A stretch of 64,000 bases of DNA. Source: Bdellovibrio sp. UBA4095 (GTDB lineage Bacteria; Bdellovibrionota; Bdellovibrionia; Bdellovibrionales; Bdellovibrionaceae). The notes beneath the pieces are model-generated. The model did not search any database and was not told the DNA's origin. It saw nothing but the letters and a program-made list of their open reading frames with translations. Both the position numbers and the translations under genes were made by a program. Below are positions 32,963 through 41,180 of this stretch, one piece after another. How positions within the stretch are numbered: position 1 is the first letter of the stretch; each line of letters opens with the position of its first letter. The stretch is from the NCBI GenBank assembly GCA_002381805.1, contig DFXZ01000004.1:62001-126000 (forward strand), read 5' to 3'.

Positions 32963-34306
32963 CTACTCAGCTTTCTTCAGTGGGACGAGGCTTCCTTCTT
33001 TGGCCTCTAGGTTTGTCAGAGCCAAACGCAATGCACGCTCGGTTCGTTTAACCTGATCCTGGTTGGCCTCGATAGTCTTGTTAAGCTCAAGACATTTCTT
33101 ACGATAATTATCGAGTTCCTGAGAGAGCTGATCAATCTTTCTTTTCTGTTCGAGGATATACTCATCTTTAGACCGAACCAGAGCATTCTTTTCGGCTCTT
33201 ACGAGCTCAAGTCGATTTTCCAGTTCGCGTTCGCGCACTCGAATTTTCTTAAAATCAGATTTAAGTCGAGTTTCCAGTTCTTCAACTTTATTACGAGCTT
33301 TTGCAACTTCGGTTTCCTTATATTGAAGATTCCCCTTCAATATCAATAACTCACTTTGAGCGGATTCGCGGATTTCGGCTTTTTCTTTTTCAAGAGCAGA
33401 AATGCGAATTGCAAATTCATCTGTGCGAGTGCGAATTATTTCTCCCGCTGATGCCAATTCTTCATTTTCTGCACGAAGCATTTCCACTTCTTTTTCAAGC
33501 TCCAAAATTCTTTGCTGAGCAATTTTGAAGTTCTCAGCCTGGGCCAAACTAGCATCCACCGAAGTCATGACATTGGAAGCTCCGCCTCTGGAACCACGGA
33601 AATGGCCGACACTGACTTTCACATCCACATCAGATTTTTTCCGAGCTCCTAGTCGAGCATTCGCAAAACCTTCCACTGCAATAGTTCGATCCGCATCGGT
33701 GCTAGTCCCCTGCCCAATCGTCGAAAGAACATTTAGATCCTGTTGAATGGAAACTGTTTTGTCTTCGGTATCGGGCGCGCTAAACACAGGTTTTGTCGAA
33801 TCATCGACAGAGCCTTCGCTCTGATCATCGCTTTCAGGCTCCTCTGGCGTGGACGGCACCGCTGCCATCAAATCATCAGGGGACTGATAACCTCCGCCGG
33901 CAGATGGTCCTTGATAACCCTCGTTCTCTGCAGATGGAAATCCCATAAAATTTTCTGAAGCCGGCATGTCTTCAAAGCCAGCAGGCATTTCAAAATCGCT
34001 TTCACGAATAGCTTCATCCATGTCCCCGTCTCCCTCGAGTTCACTCGAGTAATCTGAATTGGGGTCATGATAACTGCCATATTGATGAAACTGATCTCCG
34101 TCCTCGGAAGAAGGCTGAACGCCGCCAACGTCTTTTTCGAGATGGTCCCACATGTTGGATGCAGCCGCACTGGCTTTATCAGAGCTAGAATCAGGATCGG
34201 CTTCGCCAAAAGAATTCGACGAGTCTGAATGAATACCCTTTAGGTCATCCATTAAGGACTCGATCAAGTTATCAGCTGCGGAGGCGTTCTTTTTCTTTTT
34301 GCTCAT
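32963..34306 (-). CDS. Acidic, coiled-coil protein of unknown function
   Basis: I do not recognise this 447-residue protein. The start at 34306 (MSKKKKN) is chosen by composition; there is no strong ribosome-binding site, and the frame continues to 34372. Residues 1 to about 190 are acidic, low-complexity and probably disordered (runs of Asp, Ser, Glu, Gly and Pro). About 190-235 is a more ordered basic segment (FANARLGARKKSDVDVKVSVG). About 255-430 is a long, nearly continuous coiled coil. No membrane segment is visible. It is in the operon with rlmN, a sugar kinase, a phosphoesterase, pgi and an FHA-GGDEF protein; the acidic Thr/Ser-rich part could be a phosphorylated scaffold (inference). 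Confidence 0.75.
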   Translation of the reverse strand: MSKKKKNASAADNLIESLMDDLKGIHSDSSNSFGEADPDSSSDKASAAASNMWDHLEKDVGGVQPSSEDGDQFHQYGSYHDPNSDYSSELEGDGDMDEAIRESDFEMPAGFEDMPASENFMGFPSAENEGYQGPSAGGGYQSPDDLMAAVPSTPEEPESDDQSEGSVDDSTKPVFSAPDTEDKTVSIQQDLNVLSTIGQGTSTDADRTIAVEGFANARLGARKKSDVDVKVSVGHFRGSRGGASNVMTSVDASLAQAENFKIAQQRILELEKEVEMLRAENEELASAGEIIRTRTDEFAIRISALEKEKAEIRESAQSELLILKGNLQYKETEVAKARNKVEELETRLKSDFKKIRVRERELENRLELVRAEKNALVRSKDEYILEQKRKIDQLSQELDNYRKKCLELNKTIEANQDQVKRTERALRLALTNLEAKEGSLVPLKKAE

Positions 34307-34420
34307 GGCTATAGTGAATATCGGTACTTTTCCCCCACGTCTTAAGGAAAGTAAACCTAAGCCCGGACACATCAGGATGATGGTCGGGGCTTTTCTCTTT
34401 TTGAGACACCGGGGTATTCG

Positions 34421-35329
34421 CTAGAGCGTGATGACTTTTTTGTATTCGCTGAGGCGCTGCTCGAGATGTCCAAGGGTGACTTGGCTAAGTGATTTAACTG
34501 AAAAGTCTTGGATCGTGTGGCTGGCCATAATCGAACCCATGATGCAAGCTTGCTTCAAATGCGACAAGGTCGGCTCCATTTTCTGAGAAGCCAAATAGCC
34601 GAAAAAGCCACCCGCAAATGTATCGCCAGCACCTGTCGGGTCTACGACCGTTGGGATTGGCATTGCCGGAAGGATGAAATAGCCCTCTTCTTTGGTGTAC
34701 ATCGCGAAGCCATATTCACCTCGCTTAATGACGATAGCACGAGGGCCCATTGCTGTGATAAGTGGAGCCGCCGCTATGGCATTCTGCGCTCCAGTAAGCA
34801 TTTTGGCTTCACCTTCGTTAATGAGTACAAGATCCACTTTTTGGATCACTTCCAAAAGCTTGTCTTTTTTAATAGAAATCCAGAAGTTCATTGTATCCAT
34901 GCCAACAAACTTCGGAGACTTCACCTGCTCAAGAACCTGCAACTGCAGCTCAGGAGCAATATTAGCCAAGAAAACAAAGGAAGAATCTTTAAAGTGCTCG
35001 GGCAACTGTGGATTAAAATGTTCAAAAACATTGAGCTCGGTTTTTAATGTTTTCGCTTCGTTTAAGTCTCCCTCATAAGAGCCTTCCCAATGGAAGGTCT
35101 TTCCGGGAACTTTGCTAAGTCCAGCCAAGTCGACTCCGCGAGTGTTCAGAAGCTCATAGTCAGCCTGATCGTAATCCTCGCCCACCACACCGACGACTCG
35201 AACTTTAGAGAAAAGAGAGGCGGCTAACGAGAAATAGTTTGCAGACCCACCCAATGCGCGATCCACTTTTCCTGAGGGCGTTGCTATTGAATCATATGCA
35301 AGACTGCCAACGACTAAAATTTCTGACAT
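34421..35329 (-). CDS. PfkB-family carbohydrate kinase
   Basis: This 302-residue ribokinase-fold kinase has the N-terminal LGGSANYFSLAAS substrate motif and the C-terminal DPTGAGDTFAGG signature with the catalytic Asp (about 246), plus the NEGEAKML segment typical of the family. It has an AAGGAA site that follows the rlmN stop at a gap of 14 bases. The substrate could be a sugar or a nucleoside; the conserved MDTMNFWI segment occurs in a subgroup annotated only as sugar kinase. Confidence 0.88.
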   Translation of the reverse strand: MSEILVVGSLAYDSIATPSGKVDRALGGSANYFSLAASLFSKVRVVGVVGEDYDQADYELLNTRGVDLAGLSKVPGKTFHWEGSYEGDLNEAKTLKTELNVFEHFNPQLPEHFKDSSFVFLANIAPELQLQVLEQVKSPKFVGMDTMNFWISIKKDKLLEVIQKVDLVLINEGEAKMLTGAQNAIAAAPLITAMGPRAIVIKRGEYGFAMYTKEEGYFILPAMPIPTVVDPTGAGDTFAGGFFGYLASQKMEPTLSHLKQACIMGSIMASHTIQDFSVKSLSQVTLGHLEQRLSEYKKVITL

Positions 35330-35343
35330 GACTTAAAATTCCT

Positions 35344-36552
35344 TTACTGCGGCTGAGTTTCTGGTTGTGTATTTAACATTTCGCGTTTGTGCTTGGGTAA
35401 ACCTGCTAACTTAGAGTTCGAAATATCCATTGCCTCTGGCTTATTGGGAATCGCACTGGTCAACTGGCCACAGGCTGCGTATATATCTCGTCCCATCGAG
35501 CGTCTTAGCAAAACATGAGCGCCGAGTCTCATCAACTCTTTATGGAACGCTTCAACCGCTTCATCAGAAGGACGCTCATACCCTGAACCAGGGTGCTCAT
35601 TAAATGGGATGATGTTGATCTTACAAGGCACATCTTTTACCAGCTTTACCAATTGACGAGCATGTTCGATCTGATCGGTCACGCCTTTAAGCAAGACGTA
35701 TTCGAAAGTCACCTTGTCTTTCGTGATACGGCAATACTCCTTGCAGGCATTCAAAAGCATGGTGGTGTTCCATTTTTTATTGATAGGCATAACCTGGCTT
35801 CGGATCTCGTCGGTCGGGCCATTTAGACTAACCGCGAGTCGAACTTTAGCTTCCGCTACACGCCACATTTCTGGGACTATTCCCGAAGTCGACACCGTGA
35901 TTTTTTTCCGAGACAGATTAATACCCCATGGCGAATGGACCACATCAATTGTTTTAAAGACAGCTTCTGGATTATCCAAAGGCTCGCCCATCCCCATGAA
36001 AACGATATTCGTCAAGCGCTGTCCGTCGGTCAAACGATCATGCACCTGCATGAACTGACCTACGATCTCTTCAGTGCGTAATCGACGCTTTAATTTTTGT
36101 TTGCCGGTAAAGCAGAACTTACAACCGATATTACAGCCTACTTCAGAAGAAATACACAAAGTCAGCCGTCCTTCTGAAGGAATCACCACAGCCTCGACAC
36201 TTTGATTGTTGCCCATATCAAAAAGCAACTTCTGGGTTCCATCGACTGACTTCAGGTGAGTCAAAACTTTCGGTAGCTCGAAAGATAGAAGACTTGGCAG
36301 GCTAGATCTGAACTCTTTAGAGAGATTCGTCATAAGCTCGGGATCTGTCACTCGTTGCTCGTAAACCCATTTGAAAATTTGCTGAGCACGGAACTGCTCT
36401 TTGCCTTTACCCTTTAAATAGACCTTCAGATCTTCAAGAGTCAGGGAATAAAAATTAACAGGTTTGTTTTCAAGAGGTTTGACGACATCGTCATCAGCAT
36501 AATCGACGGGAGCTGTGCTGATGCTATCAGCATTAGATTGGTTCAGTTCCAT
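35344..36552 (-). CDS. rlmN: 23S rRNA/tRNA adenine-C2 methyltransferase RlmN
   Basis: This 402-residue radical SAM enzyme methylates A2503 of 23S rRNA and A37 of some tRNAs. The iron-sulfur motif CNIGCKFC has C140, C144 and C147. Other family motifs are MGMGEPLDN, the CISSEVGC lead-in, and GRDIYAACGQL near the end with the methyl-carrying cysteine. The first 30 residues are an extra tail beyond the usual start. GGAG lies 9 bases before the ATG. It heads the six-gene operon ending with the FHA-GGDEF gene. Confidence 0.96.
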   Translation of the reverse strand: MELNQSNADSISTAPVDYADDDVVKPLENKPVNFYSLTLEDLKVYLKGKGKEQFRAQQIFKWVYEQRVTDPELMTNLSKEFRSSLPSLLSFELPKVLTHLKSVDGTQKLLFDMGNNQSVEAVVIPSEGRLTLCISSEVGCNIGCKFCFTGKQKLKRRLRTEEIVGQFMQVHDRLTDGQRLTNIVFMGMGEPLDNPEAVFKTIDVVHSPWGINLSRKKITVSTSGIVPEMWRVAEAKVRLAVSLNGPTDEIRSQVMPINKKWNTTMLLNACKEYCRITKDKVTFEYVLLKGVTDQIEHARQLVKLVKDVPCKINIIPFNEHPGSGYERPSDEAVEAFHKELMRLGAHVLLRRSMGRDIYAACGQLTSAIPNKPEAMDISNSKLAGLPKHKREMLNTQPETQPQ

Positions 36553-36568
36553 GTTGGATCTCCTTCGG

Positions 36569-36598
36569 CTTGTTACAGCCTGGCTTATTACAGCTAGG
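36569..36598. repeat. Two tandem 15-bp repeats upstream of rlmN
   Basis: CTTGTTACAGCCTGG is followed at once by CTTATTACAGCTAGG, matching at 12 of 15 positions. They lie 17-46 bp upstream of the rlmN start, in the probable leader or promoter. A binding site for a protein that recognises direct repeats is possible. Confidence 0.4.
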
Positions 36599-36730
36599 AC
36601 CTTGCCGGTCCATTTGGTTTAAGGATGAGCAGGGGTTCTAACATAGGCGGACTGAAAATCCTAGAAAAATTGGGCAACAAAGGCCTCTAGGGACCCAACA
36701 AAAGCGACTTGAGTTGGCTTCGGGAACTTC

Positions 36731-37684
36731 CTACAAAAGGCCTGTCGTTTTTTTGAACAGAGCACTTAAAAAATAGCGCTTTCTATCATAAAAGAAGTCT
36801 TCTATTGAAAGTGACGTCCCCGCGACGAGATCCTGAATGTCGGATTCATTGTATTTAAAAGAATACTCGGTATGAACGGGTTCTCCCTTAGAAAACCGAA
36901 TGGTGGCATTAAGCTTTTTTAGGTGGACGACTTGATCACGGGCCGAAATCAAATAGCTTTCCATAGCCCCTATCTGAGCATTGTATTGTTCAAAATGTCG
37001 GAATCCCGATAGATCAAAATCCGCGCCCAGTTCTTTGTTAAAACGTTCCAGCAAGTTTAGATTGAACTGAGCCGTCAGTCCCTTACGATCATTATAAGCC
37101 GCATGCAAAACATTCTGATCTTTTTTAAGATCAAAGCCAACCAGTGCAAAGTCGCCTGGCTGAAGCTGCTCGCTTAAGTTTTTAAAAAAAGTCCGGGCCT
37201 GTTCAGGCTCGAAATTTCCAATCGATGAACCAAAGAATGCGACGAGCTTATGTTGGCGACTTAAATTGGGTAGGTTGCCAAGAGCCCAAGAAAAATCAGC
37301 TTCGTGACTTTGAATGCTGACCGAGGGACATTCTTTACTGATCCTCTCTACGGTTTCGTTTAAAGCCTTGGGAGAAATTTCGATAACGACATACTCGGCT
37401 TTCTTTCCAGTCCGCAGAATAGATTGAAGTAGCAGAACCGCCTTACTGCCATCGCCGCTACCGAGATCAACCAATGCGACGCTGTCGTAAGGGATTCGAC
37501 CTGAGATGAGTGAGCCGTGGGTCAAAAGAATCTCTTTTTCACATGAGGTAAGATAATATTCTTCCTGCTCGGTAATCTGATTGAAAAGCTCGCTACCCAC
37601 TTCGTCATAGAAAAATTTAGATGAAATGTTTTTAACGGATGACTTTAATCCTCGTAAAACTTCATTTGCCTCTTCAGTTCTCAT
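36731..37684 (-). CDS. egtD: L-histidine N-alpha-methyltransferase EgtD
   Basis: This 317-residue SAM-dependent enzyme trimethylates histidine to hercynine, the first step of ergothioneine synthesis. The N-terminal SSKFFYDEVGSELFNQIT and YYLTSCEKEIL segments are diagnostic, as are the SAM-binding LVDLGSGDGSKA and AFFGSSIGNFEP. The start at 37684 has GGAGG 7 bases upstream and overlaps the end of egtB by 11 bases; an ATG 15 bases earlier lacks such spacing. With egtB it forms a two-gene ergothioneine operon. The length matches the family. Confidence 0.95.
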   Translation of the reverse strand: MRTEEANEVLRGLKSSVKNISSKFFYDEVGSELFNQITEQEEYYLTSCEKEILLTHGSLISGRIPYDSVALVDLGSGDGSKAVLLLQSILRTGKKAEYVVIEISPKALNETVERISKECPSVSIQSHEADFSWALGNLPNLSRQHKLVAFFGSSIGNFEPEQARTFFKNLSEQLQPGDFALVGFDLKKDQNVLHAAYNDRKGLTAQFNLNLLERFNKELGADFDLSGFRHFEQYNAQIGAMESYLISARDQVVHLKKLNATIRFSKGEPVHTEYSFKYNESDIQDLVAGTSLSIEDFFYDRKRYFLSALFKKTTGLL

Positions 37685-38852
37685 CGAGATCCTCCGCAAG
37701 ACGAATACCAGTAAAAGCCCAGCGCTTATCTGGAGAAAAAAAGTTTCGATAGGTTGATCGGGAATGCCCTTGGGGTGTCCATAGGCTGCTTCCCCGAAGC
37801 ACCAATTGATTCACCATAAACTTAGAATTGTATTCACCGAGTGGCCCCGACTTCCATTTATGTCCCGGATAGGCAACATAGGGGCTGCTGGTCCATTGCC
37901 ACAATACGTAATGCATTTGCTTTAGGTCCGGATGCCTTTGCTTATCCGCAAACTCCCATTCAAACTCCGTCGGAAGCCTCTTGCCAGAAAACCGCGCAAA
38001 GGCTGCTGCTTCATAAAAACTGACGTGTCGAACAGGTTCTTCAAGATCAAGGGGCTGCAAGCCTCGCAAATCATATTCGAACCACTGTCCGCCCCGTTGA
38101 ATCCAGTACATGGGCTGGCTTATCTTTTCAGACCGTAACCAATCCCAGGCATCAGAAAACCAGAATTCGGAATGATCATATCCTCCGCTTTCCATGAAGT
38201 GCAAATACTCGCCGTTGGTAACAAGTGTATTCCGCAAGCGAAAAGGCCGAATGTAAAAGCGATGTCTAGGACCTTCGTTGTCATAGGCAAATCCTTGCCC
38301 ATCATGACCGATGTCCACCAGATGAGGAGCAAAAGCAATAAACCTTGGCTTCACACGAGTGCTAATTCCAGAATGCGAAGGATACAAATAAGCAGAGGGA
38401 GTATATTGATTAAAGAGGATGTTTTTAATGTCCATATAAAGCAGTTCTTGGTGTTGCTGCTCGTGCTGACAACCTAAAACCAAAATACTTTTCTCTTCCT
38501 CGCTAGCACCCCGAGAAAAAAATTTCAGAATTGCAGAATCCACATGGTCGCGAAACATGATGACTTCTCGAAGCAAAGGGCGAGAAAGCTGCCCCCGTTC
38601 TGCCTGAAGCCAGTGCTGACCAAGACTTTTATAGTATGAATTAAAAACTCTGTGAAAATCTGTGGAAAAGAATTTGTAGTCGGCATTTCGCGACAATAGA
38701 AGTTGCTCAAAGAACCAGGTCGTATGACCAAGATGCCACTTGGGAGGAGAAACCTCCTCCCGTGACTGCACACAATAGTCCTCTAAAGACAAGGGAGCCG
38801 TAATTGAAACAGTTTGTCGGCGGGTCTGTACAAAAGTTTCAATTACGCTCAT
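37674..38852 (-). CDS. egtB: Ergothioneine sulfoxide synthase EgtB
   Basis: This 392-residue iron enzyme joins hercynine to a thiol donor with oxygen. It has a DinB-like N-terminal domain with iron ligands in HLGHTTWFFEQ (near 41-51) and CQHEQQHQELLYMD (near 127-140), followed by the FGE/sulfatase-modifying domain (about 190-390) containing FRLRNTLVTNGEYL, GKRLPTEFEWE and RGSSLWTP. It is full length. It overlaps egtD by 11 bases. egtA, egtC and egtE are not in the window, so the donor may be cysteine directly, and a lyase would be elsewhere. Confidence 0.94.
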   Translation of the reverse strand: MSVIETFVQTRRQTVSITAPLSLEDYCVQSREEVSPPKWHLGHTTWFFEQLLLSRNADYKFFSTDFHRVFNSYYKSLGQHWLQAERGQLSRPLLREVIMFRDHVDSAILKFFSRGASEEEKSILVLGCQHEQQHQELLYMDIKNILFNQYTPSAYLYPSHSGISTRVKPRFIAFAPHLVDIGHDGQGFAYDNEGPRHRFYIRPFRLRNTLVTNGEYLHFMESGGYDHSEFWFSDAWDWLRSEKISQPMYWIQRGGQWFEYDLRGLQPLDLEEPVRHVSFYEAAAFARFSGKRLPTEFEWEFADKQRHPDLKQMHYVLWQWTSSPYVAYPGHKWKSGPLGEYNSKFMVNQLVLRGSSLWTPQGHSRSTYRNFFSPDKRWAFTGIRLAEDLDEN

Positions 38853-38868
38853 ACCTGCTCCGAGAAGG

Positions 38869-39438
38869 TTATTCGTACGTTACAAAAATCACTGCTTTCG
38901 AGGTCTTATCGCTAGTCAGCTCACCTTCAGAGGAAGCCACGCCAGCTCTCTCGAATAAAGTTTTGGTTTCGTAGTCATCTGTGCGCAAGATTTCGCTGAC
39001 TCGGTACGGTCGCTTCGCCATATTAAATGTATCTACGTCACCTCTGTTATTCAGATCCTTTTCTAGGAATTCTTCGATGCTACTTGCCCTTTTATCGGCC
39101 AACTCGATATCTTGTTTGGAGGCCTTTTGCTGGGAAGACGGGTAGCTTCTGTCCGACCACGCTAATACTTTGATTTCATCGATCTCTCGCCCCTGAGCGG
39201 TAATATCGTTTGAAAACTGGCGCAACTTTTCTCGGCTTGACTGAGTAAGTGTGTCCTTACCAGGTTCAAAGGCGATCTCCGTGAAGCTTTCTCCTCCAGC
39301 CATTGCAGTTGCTCGAGAGGTCTTATCCATAGAATCTTTCGAGCTCTTATCTGTGTGTTGGCAACCCAATCCAATCGCTAGAAAGAGTGAGGTGATCAAG
39401 ACAAAGAACTGCGGTCCTCGATTGTTTTTATTGTTCAT
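38869..39438 (-). CDS. OmpA-like domain lipoprotein
   Basis: This 189-residue protein begins at the ATG of 39438 with AAGGA upstream. The signal peptide ends in lipobox GLGC near residue 26. The mature part looks like a variant of the OmpA peptidoglycan-binding fold: IAFEPGKDTLTQSSREKLRQF, then VLAWSDRSY in place of the usual GHTD segment, then an ADKRASSIEEFL helix. The usual NxxLsxxRAxxV region is altered and the C-terminus ends in AVIFVTYE. It diverges from the BON gene cluster across 195 bp. Peptidoglycan binding is plausible, not certain. Confidence 0.72.
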   Translation of the reverse strand: MNNKNNRGPQFFVLITSLFLAIGLGCQHTDKSSKDSMDKTSRATAMAGGESFTEIAFEPGKDTLTQSSREKLRQFSNDITAQGREIDEIKVLAWSDRSYPSSQQKASKQDIELADKRASSIEEFLEKDLNNRGDVDTFNMAKRPYRVSEILRTDDYETKTLFERAGVASSEGELTSDKTSKAVIFVTYE

Positions 39439-39633
39439 AAAAGTTCCTTTCTTTTGGTTTGCGATTGCCTCCATGTTCGCGAAGAGCTCGACAGAAACTC
39501 AACGATCTTTCGACTTCACTGTCATAAATCAGCCACTGCCTCGCAGAATATTTGCTTTTTAAAAAAGAACCCGCTTTGCCTGTTGGCCATGCCCGGCAAT
39601 GGCGTTAGCGTGCTTGTCATAGAGGAGAATTAT

Positions 39634-40092
39634 ATGACCACGCCCTCGCATCAGGATATTCAGGCGAGATCTTCAAAAAGATCGCAACCGGGAGATTTTA
39701 ATCCCAGTGCCAATGAAAATGAAATTTCGTGGCACTCTGAGGAAGTAGGTGACGGTGGTTTTGGAGAAGGCCCCTTGGGCCCTCACTATTTTAAATCAGC
39801 TTCTCGAAGTCATAACGAAATCATAGGTGACTATAGTGGAAAAGGACCAAAAAACTACAAACGATCTGATCAAAGAATCTATGAAGATATCTGCGAACTT
39901 CTGAATCAGGCAACCGAGGTGGACGCTCGAGATATCGAGGTTTTGGTCCATCGTGGCGAGGTCACCCTGAAGGGAACCGTGCCGAATCATCGCATGAAGC
40001 TTCTGGCGGAAAAATGTATCGAAGACTGCCCGGGAATTCAGGAGACAATAAATCAGATAAGGGTTCAGTCAGAAAAAGATAACAACGCTTAA
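39634..40092 (+). CDS. BON-domain protein, cytoplasmic
   Basis: This 152-residue protein starts at the ATG of 39634, which has GAGGAG; a longer frame to 39454 lacks any signal. Residues 1-75 are polar and probably flexible. A single BON domain follows (about 80-150): RIYEDICELLNQ, VDARDIEVLVHRGEVTLKGTV and ECIEDCPGI-like elements. There is no signal peptide. BON domains bind membranes or lipids and occur in osmotic-stress proteins. It is followed by a secreted BON protein and a glycine-rich membrane protein. Confidence 0.82.
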   Translation: MTTPSHQDIQARSSKRSQPGDFNPSANENEISWHSEEVGDGGFGEGPLGPHYFKSASRSHNEIIGDYSGKGPKNYKRSDQRIYEDICELLNQATEVDARDIEVLVHRGEVTLKGTVPNHRMKLLAEKCIEDCPGIQETINQIRVQSEKDNNA

Positions 40093-40150
40093 CGAGGCAG
40101 CAAAGGAAAAGAAAAGAAATAAGACCAAACAATAACAAAAAGGAGAGATT

Positions 40151-40495
40151 ATGAAATTTTTAATATTCCTATCCGCAATTCTAATGGGTGCTTCTGCATT
40201 CGCACAAGTAACGCCTTCAACTCAAGAGACCTCAACTACCACTGAAGGGCGAGTGGCAGATGAACAGCCCACCAATCAGAAAGACTCTGACATAATCAGA
40301 AATGTTCGCAGAGAGCTCATGAAAGATGACACCCTTTCCGTCACCGCTCAAAACATTCAAATCACTTCAAAACAAGGCCAGGTCCTTCTAAAGGGAAATG
40401 TGAAAACTCCTGCTGAAAAGGAAAGAGTCGAGCAAGTTGCTGGAAACGTGTACGGAGTCACGAACGTCGAGAATCAGGTCACTGTAACCAAATAA
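40151..40495 (+). CDS. Periplasmic BON-domain protein, OsmY-like
   Basis: This 114-residue protein has a Sec signal peptide (cleavage after AFA near 19), a short polar linker and one BON domain (about 48-114) with the pattern IRNVRRELMKD, VTAQNIQITSKQGQVLLKGNV and VAGNVYGVTNVENQVTV. Its single BON domain makes it half the size of E. coli OsmY. An AAAGGAG site precedes the ATG. It stands between two genes of the same stress-like cluster. Confidence 0.88.
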   Translation: MKFLIFLSAILMGASAFAQVTPSTQETSTTTEGRVADEQPTNQKDSDIIRNVRRELMKDDTLSVTAQNIQITSKQGQVLLKGNVKTPAEKERVEQVAGNVYGVTNVENQVTVTK

Positions 40496-40521
40496 CATGA
40501 ACCCACTTTCTAGGAGGAAGT

Positions 40522-41088
40522 ATGGATAAAAGAAAAGCTGTATTCGGTATTTTTCATGATCGTGTAGCCTGCGAAAACTGCATTGATACTCTGAAGAGAG
40601 ACGGTTTCCGCAATTCCGACGTTTCTGTCCTGATGGCAGACAAAGGAGATACACAGAGCTTCGCACATCATAAAGAAACCAAGGCGCCGGAAGGTGCTGT
40701 GGTGGGCGGCGGGACTGGAGCTGTCCTTGGTGGAGCCCTGGGCTGGCTGGTAGGTGCTGGTTTGATCGCGACGGTTCCTGCCCTTGGTCCACTCATCGCG
40801 GCAGGTCCCATCATGAGCACCCTTGCCGGAATTGGTGTCGGTGGAGCCGTTGGTGGACTTAGCGGTGCCCTGGTTGGTATTGGTATTCCAGAGTACGAAG
40901 CGAAACGCTATGCCGGTTACGTAAAAGATGGCGGCATTTTACTTTCTGTCCATGCCGACGACAAGGACTGGGCCGAGAAAGCAGAACGAGTCTTAGAAGC
41001 CGCAGGAGCAGACGACATTTCTAAAAGCTCTGAGGTTTCGTCTAAAGGATCAGATCGCGACTACAGAGGCACGATCTCACCTTCATAG
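40522..41088 (+). CDS. Glycine-rich membrane protein with YflT-like N-terminus
   Basis: This 188-residue protein starts with a small alpha/beta domain (AVFGIFHDRVACENCIDTL) similar to general stress protein 17M/YflT. A glycine-zipper membrane hairpin follows (about 55-120; GAVVGGGTGAVLGGALGW and GIGVGGAVGGLSGALVGIG), then a second soluble part (YEAKRYAGYVKDGGILLSVHADD). TAGGAGGAAG precedes the ATG. It ends the BON cluster and is followed by a terminator. A role in envelope or osmotic stress is inferred from neighbours and family. Confidence 0.78.
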   Translation: MDKRKAVFGIFHDRVACENCIDTLKRDGFRNSDVSVLMADKGDTQSFAHHKETKAPEGAVVGGGTGAVLGGALGWLVGAGLIATVPALGPLIAAGPIMSTLAGIGVGGAVGGLSGALVGIGIPEYEAKRYAGYVKDGGILLSVHADDKDWAEKAERVLEAAGADDISKSSEVSSKGSDRDYRGTISPS

Positions 41089-41099
41089 AACTCTCATAA

Positions 41100-41137
41100 A
41101 AAAAGCTCCGTCCCTGAAAAGGACGGAGCTTTTTTTG
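41100..41137 (+). terminator. Intrinsic terminator after the BON cluster
   Basis: AAAAGCTCCGTCC pairs with GGACGGAGCTTTT around a short loop and is followed by a T-run. It ends the plus-strand stress cluster and, with the A-run on its other side, could also stop transcription from hldA. Confidence 0.92.
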
Positions 41138-41180
41138 TCATCCTGACGGGCAATTTCAGGTCCGCCAATGGCTGAGCAAT

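Noticed and set aside
34508..35047. A 179-codon plus-strand frame opposite the PfkB-type kinase
   Set aside because: It is a shadow of a recognised kinase gene with no supporting signals.
39454..39633. Extended N-terminus of the cytoplasmic BON protein
   Set aside because: The extension is Cys/His-rich and unlike the rest, it runs through the divergent promoter gap, and a strong GAGGAG site marks the ATG at 39634.
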